Source: Mycobacterium angelicum (GTDB taxonomy: Bacteria > Actinomycetota > Actinomycetes > Mycobacteriales > Mycobacteriaceae). Taken from it: a stretch of DNA of 64,000 nt. Location of the stretch: assembly GCF_002086155.1 (NCBI RefSeq), contig NZ_MVHE01000006.1:124001-188000 (forward strand), in the 5' to 3' direction. Shown one piece after another: positions 14,675 through 23,591 of the stretch (its first letter is position 1; every line of letters starts with the position of its first letter). A program made the translations under genes and the position numbers. The notes beneath the pieces were generated by a model. It did no database searches. It saw only the letters and a program-made list of their open reading frames with translations, and had not been told where the DNA came from.

Positions 14675-17404
14675 GTGAATGCTCCGTCCGTTGAGGCCAC
14701 CAGCTCGGATCAAGCCAAACCCACGCTGATGCTGCTGGACGGCAATTCGCTGGCGTTCCGCGCCTTCTACGCGCTGCCCGCGGAGAACTTCAAGACCCGC
14801 AGCGGGCTGACCACCAACGCGGTCTACGGCTTTACCGCCATGCTGATCAACCTGCTGCGCGACGAGGGTCCTACCCATATCGCGGCGGCGTTCGATGTGT
14901 CGCGGCAGACGTTTCGCTCCGAGCGGTATCCGGAGTACAAGGCCAACCGGTCGTCGACGCCCGACGAATTCCACGGCCAGATCGACATCACCAAGGAAGT
15001 GCTTGGCGCGCTTGGCATTACCGTGCTTTCCGAGCCGGGATTCGAGGCCGACGACCTCATCGCGACGCTGGCCACCCAGGCCCAGAACGAGGGTTACCGG
15101 GTGCTGGTGGTCACCGGTGACCGCGACTCGCTGCAACTCGTCACCGACGACGTGACGGTGCTCTACCCGATCAAAGGCGTCAGCGAACTCACCCGGTTCA
15201 CCCCGGATGCCGTCTTCGACAAATACGGCCTGACGCCAACGCAATACCCCGACTTCGCGGCGCTGCGCGGCGACCCGAGCGACAACTTGCCCGGCATTCC
15301 CGGGGTGGGGGAGAAGACCGCCTCGAAGTGGATCATCGAGTACGGCTCGTTGCAGTCGCTGGTCGACAACGTCGACTCGGTGCGCGGCAAGGTCGGCGAT
15401 GCGCTGCGGGCGCACTTGGCCAACGTGGTGCGCAACCGCGAGCTCACCGAACTCGTTCGCGATGTGCCGTTGGCGCAGACGCCGGACACGCTGCGGCTGC
15501 TGCCCTGGGACCGCGACCAGATCCACCGGCTCTTCGACGACCTGGAGTTCCGGGTGCTGCGCGACCGGTTGTTCGACACACTCGCGGCGGTGGAGCCCGA
15601 GGTCGACGAGGGGTTCGACGTGCGCGGCGGCGCGCTGGAACCCGGGACGGCGGGGCAGTGGCTGGCCGAGCACGCCGCGGACGGGCGCCGGTCGGGCGTG
15701 ACCGTGGTGGGCACTCACCTGCCGCACGGCGGGGATGCCACGGCATTGGCCATCGCGGCCGCTGACGGAGAAGGCGCTTACCTCGACACGGCCACGCTGA
15801 CTCCAGACGACGATGCCGCGCTGGCCGCCTGGCTCGCCGATCCTGCCAAACCCAAGGCGCTGCACGAGGCGAAACTGGCCATCCACGACCTGGCGGGCCG
15901 CGGCTGGGCGCTGAACGGCGTCACCTCCGACACCGCATTGGCCGCATACCTCGTAAGGCCCGGCCAGCGCAGCTTCACCCTCGACGACCTGTCGCTGCGC
16001 TACCTGCGTCGCGAGCTGCGGGCGGAAACGCCTGAACAGCAACAGCTTTCGCTCCTCGACGATCTCGACGAGGCGGGTGGCGTGGACGAGCAAGCCGTCC
16101 AAACCGCAATTTTGCGGGCCCGGGCCGTCATCGATCTCGCGGACGCGCTGGACACCGAACTGGCCCGCATCGACTCCACCGCGTTGCTGGGTGACATGGA
16201 GTTGCCGGTGCAGCAGGTCCTGGCCGAGATGGAACACGTCGGCATCGCCGTCGACCTGAAGATGCTGACCGAGTTGCAAAGTCAGTTCGGTAACCAGATT
16301 CGCGACGCCGCCGAAGCCGCCTACGCGGTGATCGGCAAGCAGATCAACCTGGGCTCGCCCAAGCAGCTGCAAGTCGTGCTGTTCGACGAGCTGGGCATGC
16401 CCAAGACGAAGCGGACCAAGACCGGCTACACCACGGATGCGGACGCCCTGCAGTCGCTGTTCGACAAAACCGGGCACCCGTTCCTGCAGCACATGCTGAC
16501 CCACCGCGACGTCACCCGGCTCAAGGTCACCGTGGACGGGCTGCTGAATTCGGTCGCCGCCGACGGACGCATTCACACCACGTTCAACCAGACGATCGCG
16601 GCCACCGGGCGGCTATCGTCGACCGAACCCAACCTGCAGAACATCCCGATCCGCACCGACGCGGGCCGGCAGATCCGCGACGCATTCGTGGTGGGCTCGC
16701 AGACCTACACCGAGCTGATGACCGCCGACTACAGCCAGATCGAAATGCGGATCATGGCGCACCTGTCGCGCGATGAAGGCCTCATCGAGGCGTTCAACAC
16801 CGGAGAGGACCTGCACTCGTTCGTCGCATCCCGGGCGTTCGGTGTGCCGATAGAAGAGGTGACCGCGGAGTTGCGGCGCCGGGTCAAAGCCATGTCGTAC
16901 GGATTGGCCTACGGGTTGAGCGCCTACGGCCTGTCGGCTCAGCTGAAGATCTCCACCGAAGAAGCCAAGGAGCAGATGGACCAGTACTTCGCCCGATTCG
17001 GCGGGGTGCGTGACTATTTGATGAACATCGTCGAGCAGGCCCGCAAGGACGGCTACACGTCGACCGTGCTGGGGCGTCGGCGCTATCTCCCGGAGCTGGA
17101 CAGCAGCAATCGGCAGGTGCGTGAGGCGGCCGAGCGTGCGGCGCTCAACGCGCCGATCCAGGGCAGCGCGGCCGACATCATCAAGGTGGCCATGATCGAA
17201 GTCGACAAGGGGCTCAAACAGGCGGGCCTGGCCTCGCGGATGTTGCTGCAGGTCCACGACGAATTGCTATTCGAAATCGCGCCCGGTGAGCGCGAGCAGG
17301 TGGAGGCGCTGGCCCGGGACAAGATGGGCGGCGCCTACCCGCTCGATGTGCCGTTGGAGGTGTCGGTGGGCTACGGCCGCAGCTGGGACGCGGCAGCCCA
17401 TTAG
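14675..17404 (+). CDS. polA: DNA polymerase I
   Basis: A 909-residue PolA starting at GTG 14675. The N-terminal 5'-nuclease domain (about 15-310) has LLDGNSLAFRAFYAL and the helix-hairpin-helix GVGEKTASKW. A middle domain (about 320-500) corresponds to the 3'-5' exonuclease region but lacks the acidic proofreading residues, as in other mycobacteria. The polymerase domain carries motif A (DYSQIEMRIMAHLSRDEG), motif B (RRVKAMSYGLAYGLSAYG) and motif C (QVHDELLFE). It fills gaps in Okazaki processing and excision repair. It is followed by a stem-loop. Confidence 0.97.
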   Translation: MNAPSVEATSSDQAKPTLMLLDGNSLAFRAFYALPAENFKTRSGLTTNAVYGFTAMLINLLRDEGPTHIAAAFDVSRQTFRSERYPEYKANRSSTPDEFHGQIDITKEVLGALGITVLSEPGFEADDLIATLATQAQNEGYRVLVVTGDRDSLQLVTDDVTVLYPIKGVSELTRFTPDAVFDKYGLTPTQYPDFAALRGDPSDNLPGIPGVGEKTASKWIIEYGSLQSLVDNVDSVRGKVGDALRAHLANVVRNRELTELVRDVPLAQTPDTLRLLPWDRDQIHRLFDDLEFRVLRDRLFDTLAAVEPEVDEGFDVRGGALEPGTAGQWLAEHAADGRRSGVTVVGTHLPHGGDATALAIAAADGEGAYLDTATLTPDDDAALAAWLADPAKPKALHEAKLAIHDLAGRGWALNGVTSDTALAAYLVRPGQRSFTLDDLSLRYLRRELRAETPEQQQLSLLDDLDEAGGVDEQAVQTAILRARAVIDLADALDTELARIDSTALLGDMELPVQQVLAEMEHVGIAVDLKMLTELQSQFGNQIRDAAEAAYAVIGKQINLGSPKQLQVVLFDELGMPKTKRTKTGYTTDADALQSLFDKTGHPFLQHMLTHRDVTRLKVTVDGLLNSVAADGRIHTTFNQTIAATGRLSSTEPNLQNIPIRTDAGRQIRDAFVVGSQTYTELMTADYSQIEMRIMAHLSRDEGLIEAFNTGEDLHSFVASRAFGVPIEEVTAELRRRVKAMSYGLAYGLSAYGLSAQLKISTEEAKEQMDQYFARFGGVRDYLMNIVEQARKDGYTSTVLGRRRYLPELDSSNRQVREAAERAALNAPIQGSAADIIKVAMIEVDKGLKQAGLASRMLLQVHDELLFEIAPGEREQVEALARDKMGGAYPLDVPLEVSVGYGRSWDAAAH

Positions 17405-17422
17405 CGGTCGCGGTTCTGCACA

Positions 17423-17457
17423 CGCGACACCGAAGTGCCTGCATTGTCGGTGTCGCG
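17423..17457 (+). terminator. Stem-loop after polA
   Basis: A perfect 11-bp stem, CGCGACACCGA (17423-17433) with its complement at 17447-17457, and a 13-base loop. It begins 19 bases after the polA stop. There is no T-run, as is common for mycobacterial terminators. Confidence 0.55.
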
Positions 17458-17511
17458 GCGGATACTAGGGCACAGCAATCCGGCCCAGAGCGACGAGGAG
17501 GTGCCCAACCG

Positions 17512-17758
17512 GTGAAGGACGGCCGTTGGGTGCAGATCGCCGAGTCGCAATTCGCCCACGAGCAGCAGGGCCTCGACGCATCTCGACATCCTCGCCGAGC
17601 TCAGCGACCTGTCGGCGCCGCGGCGGCGCCCGGTCTGGGTGCTGCTACCCCAACTGCGTGGGCAGACCGGAGCGCTGGTGGACCGTAGGCCGATTCAACT
17701 GGGCTCGCCCGCGCAGTTCTTACTTTGGCGAGGTACCGCGGAGGCGGCGCACACATGA
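17512..17758 (+). pseudogene. Fused gene remnants, probably from a BREX-2/Pgl locus
   Basis: GTG 17512, preceded by GAGGAGG, opens a frame reading KDGRWVQIAESQFAHEQQGL. This looks like the start of PglW-type kinases of BREX-2 systems. Protein-like sequence then continues only in another frame, from about 17577 (LDILAELSDLSAPRRRPVWV, then LLPQLRGQTGALVDRRPIQL) to a TGA at 17756. The second part looks like the C-terminal end of a different large protein. The simplest reading is an internal deletion that joined the 5' end of one gene to the 3' end of another. The family assignment is from memory of sequence patterns and needs a search. Confidence 0.45.
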
Positions 17759-17823
17759 CAACGCAGCCGAACACGCACCAGCGATCTCGACACTGGGGCG
17801 ACTTTAGAAGTAATTTTAATGTC

Positions 17824-18291
17824 ATGGACGAGGTGTCATTTTCGGACTTGCAGTTGAAGGGCAAGGCGACCATCGAGCGTTGGCTGCGCAGTTCGGCGGG
17901 ACGGCCCCTGCGGGTGCGGCGGCGCGACGCCGAGGATCTGGTCCTGACTACCGCCTCGCGGGCGGCCCAGGAGCGGGAGGCGTCGTCGGCGACTTCTCGG
18001 CTGTTCGTGGCGATGATGCGGCACGACCGCGGGGTGCGTCACCTGGTGACCGAGGCGTTGCCGGAGGCGTTCCCATGGGTGGCGTTCTTGTCGCGCGCGG
18101 AGGTCGACGAGTTCGTCGACGAATTGGTGGCGACGATGCGCGCCGCGGATTCGATCGACAACCCGGCGCCGGTGGCTCAGCTGATCGAGAGTTGGCGACA
18201 CACCGCGGAGGTGCTCGCCGATCCGGAGTTGGCGGCGGTCCTGACCGCGCCGAGCGACGGCGATTACGGAAGGGTGCCGGCGCCTGAGTGA
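17824..18291 (+). CDS. Antitoxin-like protein of a type II toxin-antitoxin pair
   Basis: A 155-residue protein. The ATG at 17824 (MDEVSFSDLQLKGKATIERW) is chosen because the Phd/YefM-like N-terminus begins there; the frame is open from 17725. The first 70 residues resemble the Phd fold: a strand, LKGKATIERWLRSSAGRPLR, then RRRDAEDLVLTTASRA. The C-terminal half is acidic and helical (SRAEVDEFVDELVATMRAAD), typical of a toxin-wrapping region. Its stop overlaps the GTG start of the toxin gene. It likely neutralises the partner and represses the operon. Confidence 0.68.
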   Translation: MDEVSFSDLQLKGKATIERWLRSSAGRPLRVRRRDAEDLVLTTASRAAQEREASSATSRLFVAMMRHDRGVRHLVTEALPEAFPWVAFLSRAEVDEFVDELVATMRAADSIDNPAPVAQLIESWRHTAEVLADPELAAVLTAPSDGDYGRVPAPE

Positions 18292-18641
18292 GTCCGAAAC
18301 GGGGAGATCGCGTAGCACCGCCGGCCGCGCGGGGACAGTGGGAGTTGCGGTTTGCGACCAGCGAGGCGGTCAAGGGATGGGAGTCGTTATGCCAGCAAGC
18401 CGCAGCGAACACCGAGGTTGCGTGGAATGAGCTGCGCGGCCGTCCGGAAAGTCCGGCGCCAACGCCGCGGCATCACCGGCTCAAGGGTCGGCTGGCATCG
18501 GCCGCGCATGGTGGGGTGGACATGGAGCAGTGGCAGTACGAGGTGACCGGCGGCGGAAGGATCTGGTACCTCGTCGATGTCGAGAAGCACACGTTATGGC
18601 TGCGCCACGCGGGGCCTGGGCATCCGCGTGAGACCGAATAA
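18288..18641 (+). CDS. RelE/ParE-superfamily toxin-like protein
   Basis: A 117-residue basic protein starting at GTG 18288, overlapping the antitoxin stop. Pattern: a strand WELRFATSEAVKGWESLCQQ followed by two helices, then RLKGRLASAAHGGVDMEQWQ, YEVTGGGRIWYLVDVEKHTL and a final strand with basic residues. This alpha-beta arrangement with Arg-rich strands and a terminal strand pair is that of RelE-type ribosome-dependent mRNA interferases in actinobacteria. The specific target is not known. The pair looks intact and lies among degraded defence-type genes. Confidence 0.7.
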   Translation: MSPKRGDRVAPPAARGQWELRFATSEAVKGWESLCQQAAANTEVAWNELRGRPESPAPTPRHHRLKGRLASAAHGGVDMEQWQYEVTGGGRIWYLVDVEKHTLWLRHAGPGHPRETE

Positions 18642-18656
18642 GGGGCAGGTGTCGCC

Positions 18657-18920
18657 ATGGTGAGTTGGACCGCAGCGGATCTGGTGGCCGCGTTGCGCCG
18701 CCAAGTGTCCGAGCTGGAAGCCGACCTGCGGGCGCGGGTCGACGGCGACGACCATGACCTGCGCCAGCCGGGCGTGTACGAGTCGTGGAAACGGGACTGC
18801 GACGACCATGCCCGCACGATTTGGCGGCCAAGACCCGTCCCAGCGCATGCACGACAACCGCACCCGGGTAGCCGAACAGCGCCTAGCCCTCCTGGGCGAT
18901 GGCGTTCGACTGTGCGTGCC
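18657..18920 (+). pseudogene. Fragment resembling the BREX-2 PglX N-terminus joined to another C-terminus
   Basis: GTG/ATG at 18657-18660 opens SWTAADLVAALRRQVSELEA, continuing DLRARVDGDDHDLRQPGVYE and SWKRD, a pattern I associate with the N-terminus of PglX-type BREX-2 methyltransferases. The similarity stops near 18800. From about 18815 another frame reads FGGQDPSQRMHDNRTRVAEQ, then RLALLGDGVRLCVPK and a TAG at 18918. This is protein-like and looks like the end of a different gene. Both parts are too short to function, so this is a deletion scar. The gene names are inferences. Confidence 0.45.
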
Positions 18921-19261
18921 GAAGTAGGCTCCGATGCCGACCAGGTCGGTTAACCCAGGCAAGGCGGTTACCGGACTTGAGTTCGCGGCGGCGATGCCCG
19001 GTCCTCATTACCAGCAGGAACAGGCTACTTGCGGCTTATTCCGCCAGCGGCGCGCGGCCCGCGGCCAACAAGTGACCGACTTGGTCTCGCCGCGGCCGAT
19101 CAGCAACTCGATCCAAATCCCGAGGATCACCGAACAGCACCACTGCGCCTTGGCTAGGTCGCGAGTGACCAGTTTGTCCAGCGTGTGTCGCGTCGAGTAG
19201 CCTCGACAGGTAAACCCCAATTTGTCCCTACGATGAACCCTGTCCGGAGCAACCCAACAAA
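18921..19261. other. Noncoding region upstream of rpsA
   Basis: No supported gene on either strand. The last 60 bases before the rpsA ATG should contain its promoter and leader. TACGAT (19228-19233) is a candidate -10 hexamer, and GGAGC lies about 10 bases before the start. Confidence 0.4.
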
Positions 19262-20707
19262 ATGCCGAGTCCCACCGTCACCTCGCCCCAAGTAGCCGTC
19301 AACGACATAGGCTCCAGCGAGGACTTTCTCGCCGCAATAGACAAAACGATCAAGTACTTCAACGATGGCGACATCGTCGAAGGCACCATCGTCAAAGTGG
19401 ACCGGGACGAGGTGCTCCTCGACATCGGCTACAAGACCGAAGGGGTCATCCCCGCCCGCGAGCTCTCGATCAAACACGACGTCGACCCCAATGAGGTCGT
19501 TTCCGTGGGCGACGAGGTCGAGGCCCTCGTCCTCACCAAAGAGGACAAAGAGGGCCGGCTCATCCTCTCCAAGAAGCGCGCGCAGTACGAGCGCGCCTGG
19601 GGCACCATCGAGGCGCTCAAAGAGAAGGACGAGGCCGTCAAGGGCACAGTCATCGAGGTGGTCAAGGGTGGCCTGATCCTCGACATCGGCTTGCGCGGCT
19701 TCCTGCCCGCCTCGCTGGTCGAGATGCGCCGGGTGCGCGATCTGCAGCCGTACATCGGCAAGGAGATCGAGGCCAAGATCATCGAGCTGGACAAGAACCG
19801 CAACAACGTGGTGCTGTCGCGGCGCGCCTGGCTGGAGCAGACCCAGTCGGAGGTGCGCAGCGAATTCCTCAACCAGCTGCAGAAGGGCACCATCCGCAAG
19901 GGTGTGGTCTCCTCGATCGTCAACTTCGGCGCATTCGTCGACCTCGGCGGCGTGGACGGTCTGGTGCACGTGTCCGAGCTGTCCTGGAAGCACATCGACC
20001 ACCCGTCCGAGGTGGTTCAGGTGGGCGACGAGGTCACCGTCGAGGTGCTCGACGTCGACATGGACCGCGAGCGGGTTTCGTTGTCGCTGAAGGCGACTCA
20101 GGAAGACCCGTGGCGCCACTTCGCCCGCACCCACGCCATCGGCCAGATCGTGCCCGGAAAGGTCACCAAGCTGGTTCCGTTCGGCGCGTTCGTCCGCGTC
20201 GAGGAGGGCATCGAGGGCCTGGTGCACATCTCCGAGCTCGCCGAGCGCCACGTCGAGGTGCCCGACCAGGTGGTTGCCGTCGGCGACGACGCGATGGTCA
20301 AGGTCATCGACATCGACCTGGAGCGTCGCCGGATTTCGTTGTCGCTCAAGCAGGCCAACGAGGACTACACCGAGGAATTCGACCCGGCGAAGTACGGCAT
20401 GGCCGACAGCTACGACGAGCAGGGCAACTACATCTTCCCCGAAGGCTTCGACGCCGAGACCAACGAATGGCTCGAGGGTTTCGACGCCCAGCGCAACGAG
20501 TGGGAAGCCCGCTACGCCGAGGCCGAGCGCCGGCACAAGATGCACACCACGCAGATGGAGAAGTTCGCCGCGGCCGAGGCCGAGGCGCATGCCGCCGGCG
20601 AGCAGACTCAATCCAGCAGTGGGCCGTCGGAGAAGGCCGCGGGTGGCTCGCTGGCCAGCGACGCGCAATTGGCCGCGCTGCGGGAAAAGCTCGCCGGCAA
20701 CGCCTAA
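19262..20707 (+). CDS. rpsA: 30S ribosomal protein S1
   Basis: 481 residues, the same length as the M. tuberculosis protein. Four S1 OB-fold domains are visible, starting near residues 35 (GDIVEGTIVKVDRDEVLLDI), 120 (VKGTVIEVVKGGLILDIGLR), 205 (IRKGVVSSIVNFGAFVDLGG) and 290 (IVPGKVTKLVPFGAFVRVEE). An acidic, low-complexity C-terminal tail (about 400-481) ends LAALREKLAGNA. It binds mRNA at the ribosome and has also been linked to trans-translation. coaE follows 12 bases later and is probably co-transcribed. Confidence 0.97.
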   Translation: MPSPTVTSPQVAVNDIGSSEDFLAAIDKTIKYFNDGDIVEGTIVKVDRDEVLLDIGYKTEGVIPARELSIKHDVDPNEVVSVGDEVEALVLTKEDKEGRLILSKKRAQYERAWGTIEALKEKDEAVKGTVIEVVKGGLILDIGLRGFLPASLVEMRRVRDLQPYIGKEIEAKIIELDKNRNNVVLSRRAWLEQTQSEVRSEFLNQLQKGTIRKGVVSSIVNFGAFVDLGGVDGLVHVSELSWKHIDHPSEVVQVGDEVTVEVLDVDMDRERVSLSLKATQEDPWRHFARTHAIGQIVPGKVTKLVPFGAFVRVEEGIEGLVHISELAERHVEVPDQVVAVGDDAMVKVIDIDLERRRISLSLKQANEDYTEEFDPAKYGMADSYDEQGNYIFPEGFDAETNEWLEGFDAQRNEWEARYAEAERRHKMHTTQMEKFAAAEAEAHAAGEQTQSSSGPSEKAAGGSLASDAQLAALREKLAGNA

Positions 20708-20719
20708 TACTGTCAGCGG

Positions 20720-21934
20720 ATGCTGCGCATCGGGTTGACCGGTGGGATCGGCGCCGGGAAATCGGCGCTGTCCAAAGCGTTTTCGGACTGCGGCGGAATC
20801 ATCGTCGACGGGGATGTCATCGCCCGCGAGGTGGTCGAGCCGGGCACCGAAGGGCTGGCCGCACTGGTCGACGCCTTTGGCCGCGACATCCTGCTGCCGG
20901 ACGGAGCGCTGGATCGGCCGGCCTTGGCCGCCAAGGCTTTTCGCGATGACGACGAGCGTAAGAAGCTCAACGGCATCGTGCACCCATTGGTGGCCCGCAG
21001 GCGTGCGGAGATCATCGCGGCGGTTTCCGAAGATGCCGTTGTAGTGGAAGACATTCCGCTACTGGTGGAATCGGGCATGGCGCCGCTGTTCCCACTGGTG
21101 GTCATCGTGCATGCCGACGTCGAGTTGCGGGTGAAACGGCTGGTCGAAATGCGTGGCATGGCCGAAGACGACGCCCGGGCCAGGATCGCTGCCCAGGCCG
21201 ACGATGAGCAGCGGCGTGCCGTCGCCGACGTCTGGCTGGACAATTCCGGTGAGCCGGGCGACTTGGTGGCCAAGGCGCATGACGTGTGGCACAACCGGAT
21301 AATGCCGTTCGCGCACAACTTGACCGAACGTCAGATCGCCCGTGCGCCGGCGCGGCTGGTGGCCGCCGATCCGAGTTGGCCGGATCAGGCGCAGCGCATC
21401 ATCAACCGGCTGAAGACGACGTGCGGCCACCGGGCGTTGCGCGTGGACCACATCGGCTCGACCGCGGTGCCCGATTACGACGCCAAGGATGTCATCGACA
21501 TCCAGGTCACCGTCGAATCACTCGAAACGGCAGACGAACTCGTCGAACCGTTGCTGAACGCCGGCTACCCGCGCCTGGAGCACATCACCCAGGACACCCC
21601 CAAGGCCGACGCGCGCAGCACCGTCGACCGCTACGACCACAGTGCCGATCCGGCATTGTGGCACAAGCGGATTCACGCATCCGCCGATCCAGGTCGGCCG
21701 ACCAATGTGCACATCCGGGTGGACGGCCGGCCCAACCAGCAGTTCGCCCTGCTGTTCGTCGACTGGCTGAAAGCCAACGCTGCTGTTCGCGCCGACTACC
21801 TCGACGTCAAACGCAAAGCCGATGCCGGCGGTGGCGGGGACACGCTGCGCTATGTGACCGCGAAGGAACCGTGGTTTCTCGACGCATACCGGCGGGCCTG
21901 GGAATGGGCCGACACCACCGGCTGGAAGCCCTAG
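20720..21934 (+). CDS. coaE: Dephospho-CoA kinase with C-terminal GrpB/UPF0157 domain
   Basis: A 404-residue two-domain protein. The kinase (about 1-195) has P-loop GLTGGIGAGKSALSKAFSDC, the D-x-D pair in IIVDGDVIAREVV, and VEDIPLLVESGM. It phosphorylates dephospho-CoA to CoA, the last step of CoA synthesis. The C-terminal UPF0157/GrpB domain (about 205-400) has HIGSTAVPDYDAKDVIDIQV and LLFVDWLKAN; it is fused in the mycobacterial enzyme and assists folding. The stop overlaps the convergent TetR gene's stop by 4 bases. Confidence 0.96.
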   Translation: MLRIGLTGGIGAGKSALSKAFSDCGGIIVDGDVIAREVVEPGTEGLAALVDAFGRDILLPDGALDRPALAAKAFRDDDERKKLNGIVHPLVARRRAEIIAAVSEDAVVVEDIPLLVESGMAPLFPLVVIVHADVELRVKRLVEMRGMAEDDARARIAAQADDEQRRAVADVWLDNSGEPGDLVAKAHDVWHNRIMPFAHNLTERQIARAPARLVAADPSWPDQAQRIINRLKTTCGHRALRVDHIGSTAVPDYDAKDVIDIQVTVESLETADELVEPLLNAGYPRLEHITQDTPKADARSTVDRYDHSADPALWHKRIHASADPGRPTNVHIRVDGRPNQQFALLFVDWLKANAAVRADYLDVKRKADAGGGGDTLRYVTAKEPWFLDAYRRAWEWADTTGWKP

Positions 21935-22599
21935 CCGTCGGCTGCTCCGGTCTGGCGCAGGTAGCCGCTGAGCAAGGCGACGATCTCGTCCTCGACCTGT
22001 CGCACGTCGACGTCTGCCTCCGACGTGACGAGCCGGTGCACCAGCGAATCGATCGTCGCGACGACGATGTGAGCGGTCAGCCGGCCGGCCGGCGCCTCAG
22101 GGTGCTGCTCGAGTAGCTGGACAGTCGCAGCCACACTGAACCGCTCCAATTCATGCAACCGCGCCAAAAACGCCGGCGCCCGCGGTGCTTCTTCGAACAG
22201 CACGCGATGCAGTCGCGGATTGTCGCGGTGGTTGTCGATGGTCGCCCGCACGAACAACCGCAGGGCATCGTCGAGTCGCGGCGGCAGGCCCGCCGACAGG
22301 CGCTCACCCAGCAACCGCACCCCGGCGTCGACGTGGGCGTCCATCAGCGCGCGCAGCACCGCGTCCTTGTTCGGAAAATATTGGTACAGCGAGCCGATCG
22401 ACACCCCGGCACGCTCGGCGATGCGGTTGGTGGTTCCCGCCGCATAGCCGTGCTCGGCGAAAACGTGAGCCGCCGCATCCAGGATGCGCTGTCGGGTCTC
22501 GGCGGCCCGCTCCTGTTTGGGCTGCTTGCGCTGGCGAAATCGATCTGTGGGTGCGATTGCGGACCTCCCGGGCAAAAGCGAGTAGTCATTCGGCGCCAA
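21931..22599 (-). CDS. TetR-family transcriptional regulator
   Basis: About 222 residues if started at TTG 22599. The frame is open to 22626, which would overlap the divergent gene, so the start is uncertain. The HTH lies around residues 35-80: RQRILDAAAHVFAEHGYAAG, then TTNRIAERAGVSIGSLYQYF. The ligand domain follows, with DNHRDNPRLHRVLFEEAPRA. Its nearest divergent neighbour is the SRPBCC-domain gene, only 20 bases away, so it probably controls that gene and itself. The ligand is unknown, possibly a hydrophobic molecule. Confidence 0.85.
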   Translation of the reverse strand: MAPNDYSLLPGRSAIAPTDRFRQRKQPKQERAAETRQRILDAAAHVFAEHGYAAGTTNRIAERAGVSIGSLYQYFPNKDAVLRALMDAHVDAGVRLLGERLSAGLPPRLDDALRLFVRATIDNHRDNPRLHRVLFEEAPRAPAFLARLHELERFSVAATVQLLEQHPEAPAGRLTAHIVVATIDSLVHRLVTSEADVDVRQVEDEIVALLSGYLRQTGAADG

Positions 22600-22618
22600 G
22601 TTCAGCAAAATTTGGTCC

Positions 22619-23095
22619 GTGCGCACCGTTCACGTCGAAACCATTCTGCCCACCGCCGCCGACCGGGTGTGGTCGGCGATGCTTTCCCCGGCCACCTTCC
22701 GCTATGTCTGCAAGGGCCTCTTCGGCTTTCCCGCCCTGGCCGGGCGCACCGAGCCGCTGTATGCCGGTGAGCGCGGCACGGGCTGGCTGTTCGCATTCCA
22801 TGTGATACCCGCCTACCGGCACACCATCGAGGTTGTCGAGGTTGACCAAGCGAGCGGAACCATCCGCACCCGGGAACACGGCGGCCTCCTCAAGGCGTGG
22901 AACCACACGCTGCATGTCGAACCCCTCGACGGCCACTCGTGCCGCTACAGCGACACTGTCGACATCGACGCCGGCCTAGCCACCCCCGTCGTCGTGGCTA
23001 TGGCGACCGGGATTTACCGCTACCGGCAACGGCGTTGGCGCAAACTCGTGCGGCGCCATCTGACGGCGGAACCGACTACGCCCCAAGCCAATTGA
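22619..23095 (+). CDS. SRPBCC/START-like ligand-binding protein
   Basis: A 158-residue protein starting at GTG 22619. The N-terminus MRTVHVETILPTAADRVWSA is the standard first strand and helix of the polyketide cyclase/START-like fold. Alternating strands follow (HTIEVVEVDQASGTIRTREH, NHTLHVEPLDGHSCRYSDTV), with a C-terminal helix (RYRQRRWRKLVRRHL) closing a hydrophobic cavity. It may bind or modify a lipid. The gene is divergent from the TetR regulator and overlaps the end of the DUF402 gene by 20 bases in convergent orientation. Confidence 0.8.
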   Translation: MRTVHVETILPTAADRVWSAMLSPATFRYVCKGLFGFPALAGRTEPLYAGERGTGWLFAFHVIPAYRHTIEVVEVDQASGTIRTREHGGLLKAWNHTLHVEPLDGHSCRYSDTVDIDAGLATPVVVAMATGIYRYRQRRWRKLVRRHLTAEPTTPQAN

Positions 23096-23519
23096 GTTGC
23101 ATGCCGTTCGCGCAAAGCCACGTCTGCAAGTCGTAGCCATTGCGCGCCAAGCCGTCGATGGCAGCCGCGGCGCGCCGCACCGCCAGCTCGGCGGTCTCAG
23201 GCGCTAACAAGCCGTGGCGCACCGCGTCCAGCAGCTCGTCGACATCAGCCAATTCGGCTCCGCGGCCGGTGCGCACTTCGATGTCGAGGTAGTGGTCTTC
23301 GGAGCGCCAGACCGCCCCGCCCGGCGTGTATTCGCCGATGTCGAGGTAATAGTCGTGGTCGCGTTCATGGCCGGGGTTGAAGTGAAACACGGTGGCGCGC
23401 AAGCCCAACGACGGCAGCAGCCATGACTCGAGGTAATGGAACTGCACCCGCCCGGGAGTGGGCCGGGCCAGATACAGCCCCCACGGGTGCACCGCGTACT
23501 CGTCAACGGCCCGCACCAC
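23076..23519 (-). CDS. DUF402-family protein
   Basis: 147 residues from GTG 23519, the family length I recall for Rv1632c. DUF402 features: VHPWGLYLARPTPGRVQFHY, LGLRATVFHFNPGHERDHDY, and the metal-binding strand DYYLDIGEYTPGG followed by DHYLDIEV. DUF402 proteins include nucleoside di/triphosphatases using paired Asp residues. The frame continues upstream, with no ATG/GTG/TTG, as IHPPKHETFDLLARTNTDPK back to ATC at 23582, preceded by AAGGTGAG. This part looks conserved (see findings). The gene follows the ABC exporter, whose stop is only 9 bases before that ATC. Confidence 0.8.
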   Translation of the reverse strand: MVRAVDEYAVHPWGLYLARPTPGRVQFHYLESWLLPSLGLRATVFHFNPGHERDHDYYLDIGEYTPGGAVWRSEDHYLDIEVRTGRGAELADVDELLDAVRHGLLAPETAELAVRRAAAAIDGLARNGYDLQTWLCANGMQLNWLGA

Positions 23520-23591
23520 GCCCTTCGGGTCGGTGTTCGTGCGGGCTAGCAGGTCGAACGTCTCGTGCTTCGGTGGATGGATGCCCTCACC

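Noticed and set aside
14648..16576. A 642-codon minus-strand frame opposite polA, and similar long frames opposite rpsA (19154-20983), mbtF/mbtE and mmpL
   Set aside because: All are antisense shadows of well-identified genes in GC-rich DNA and lack any family motif.
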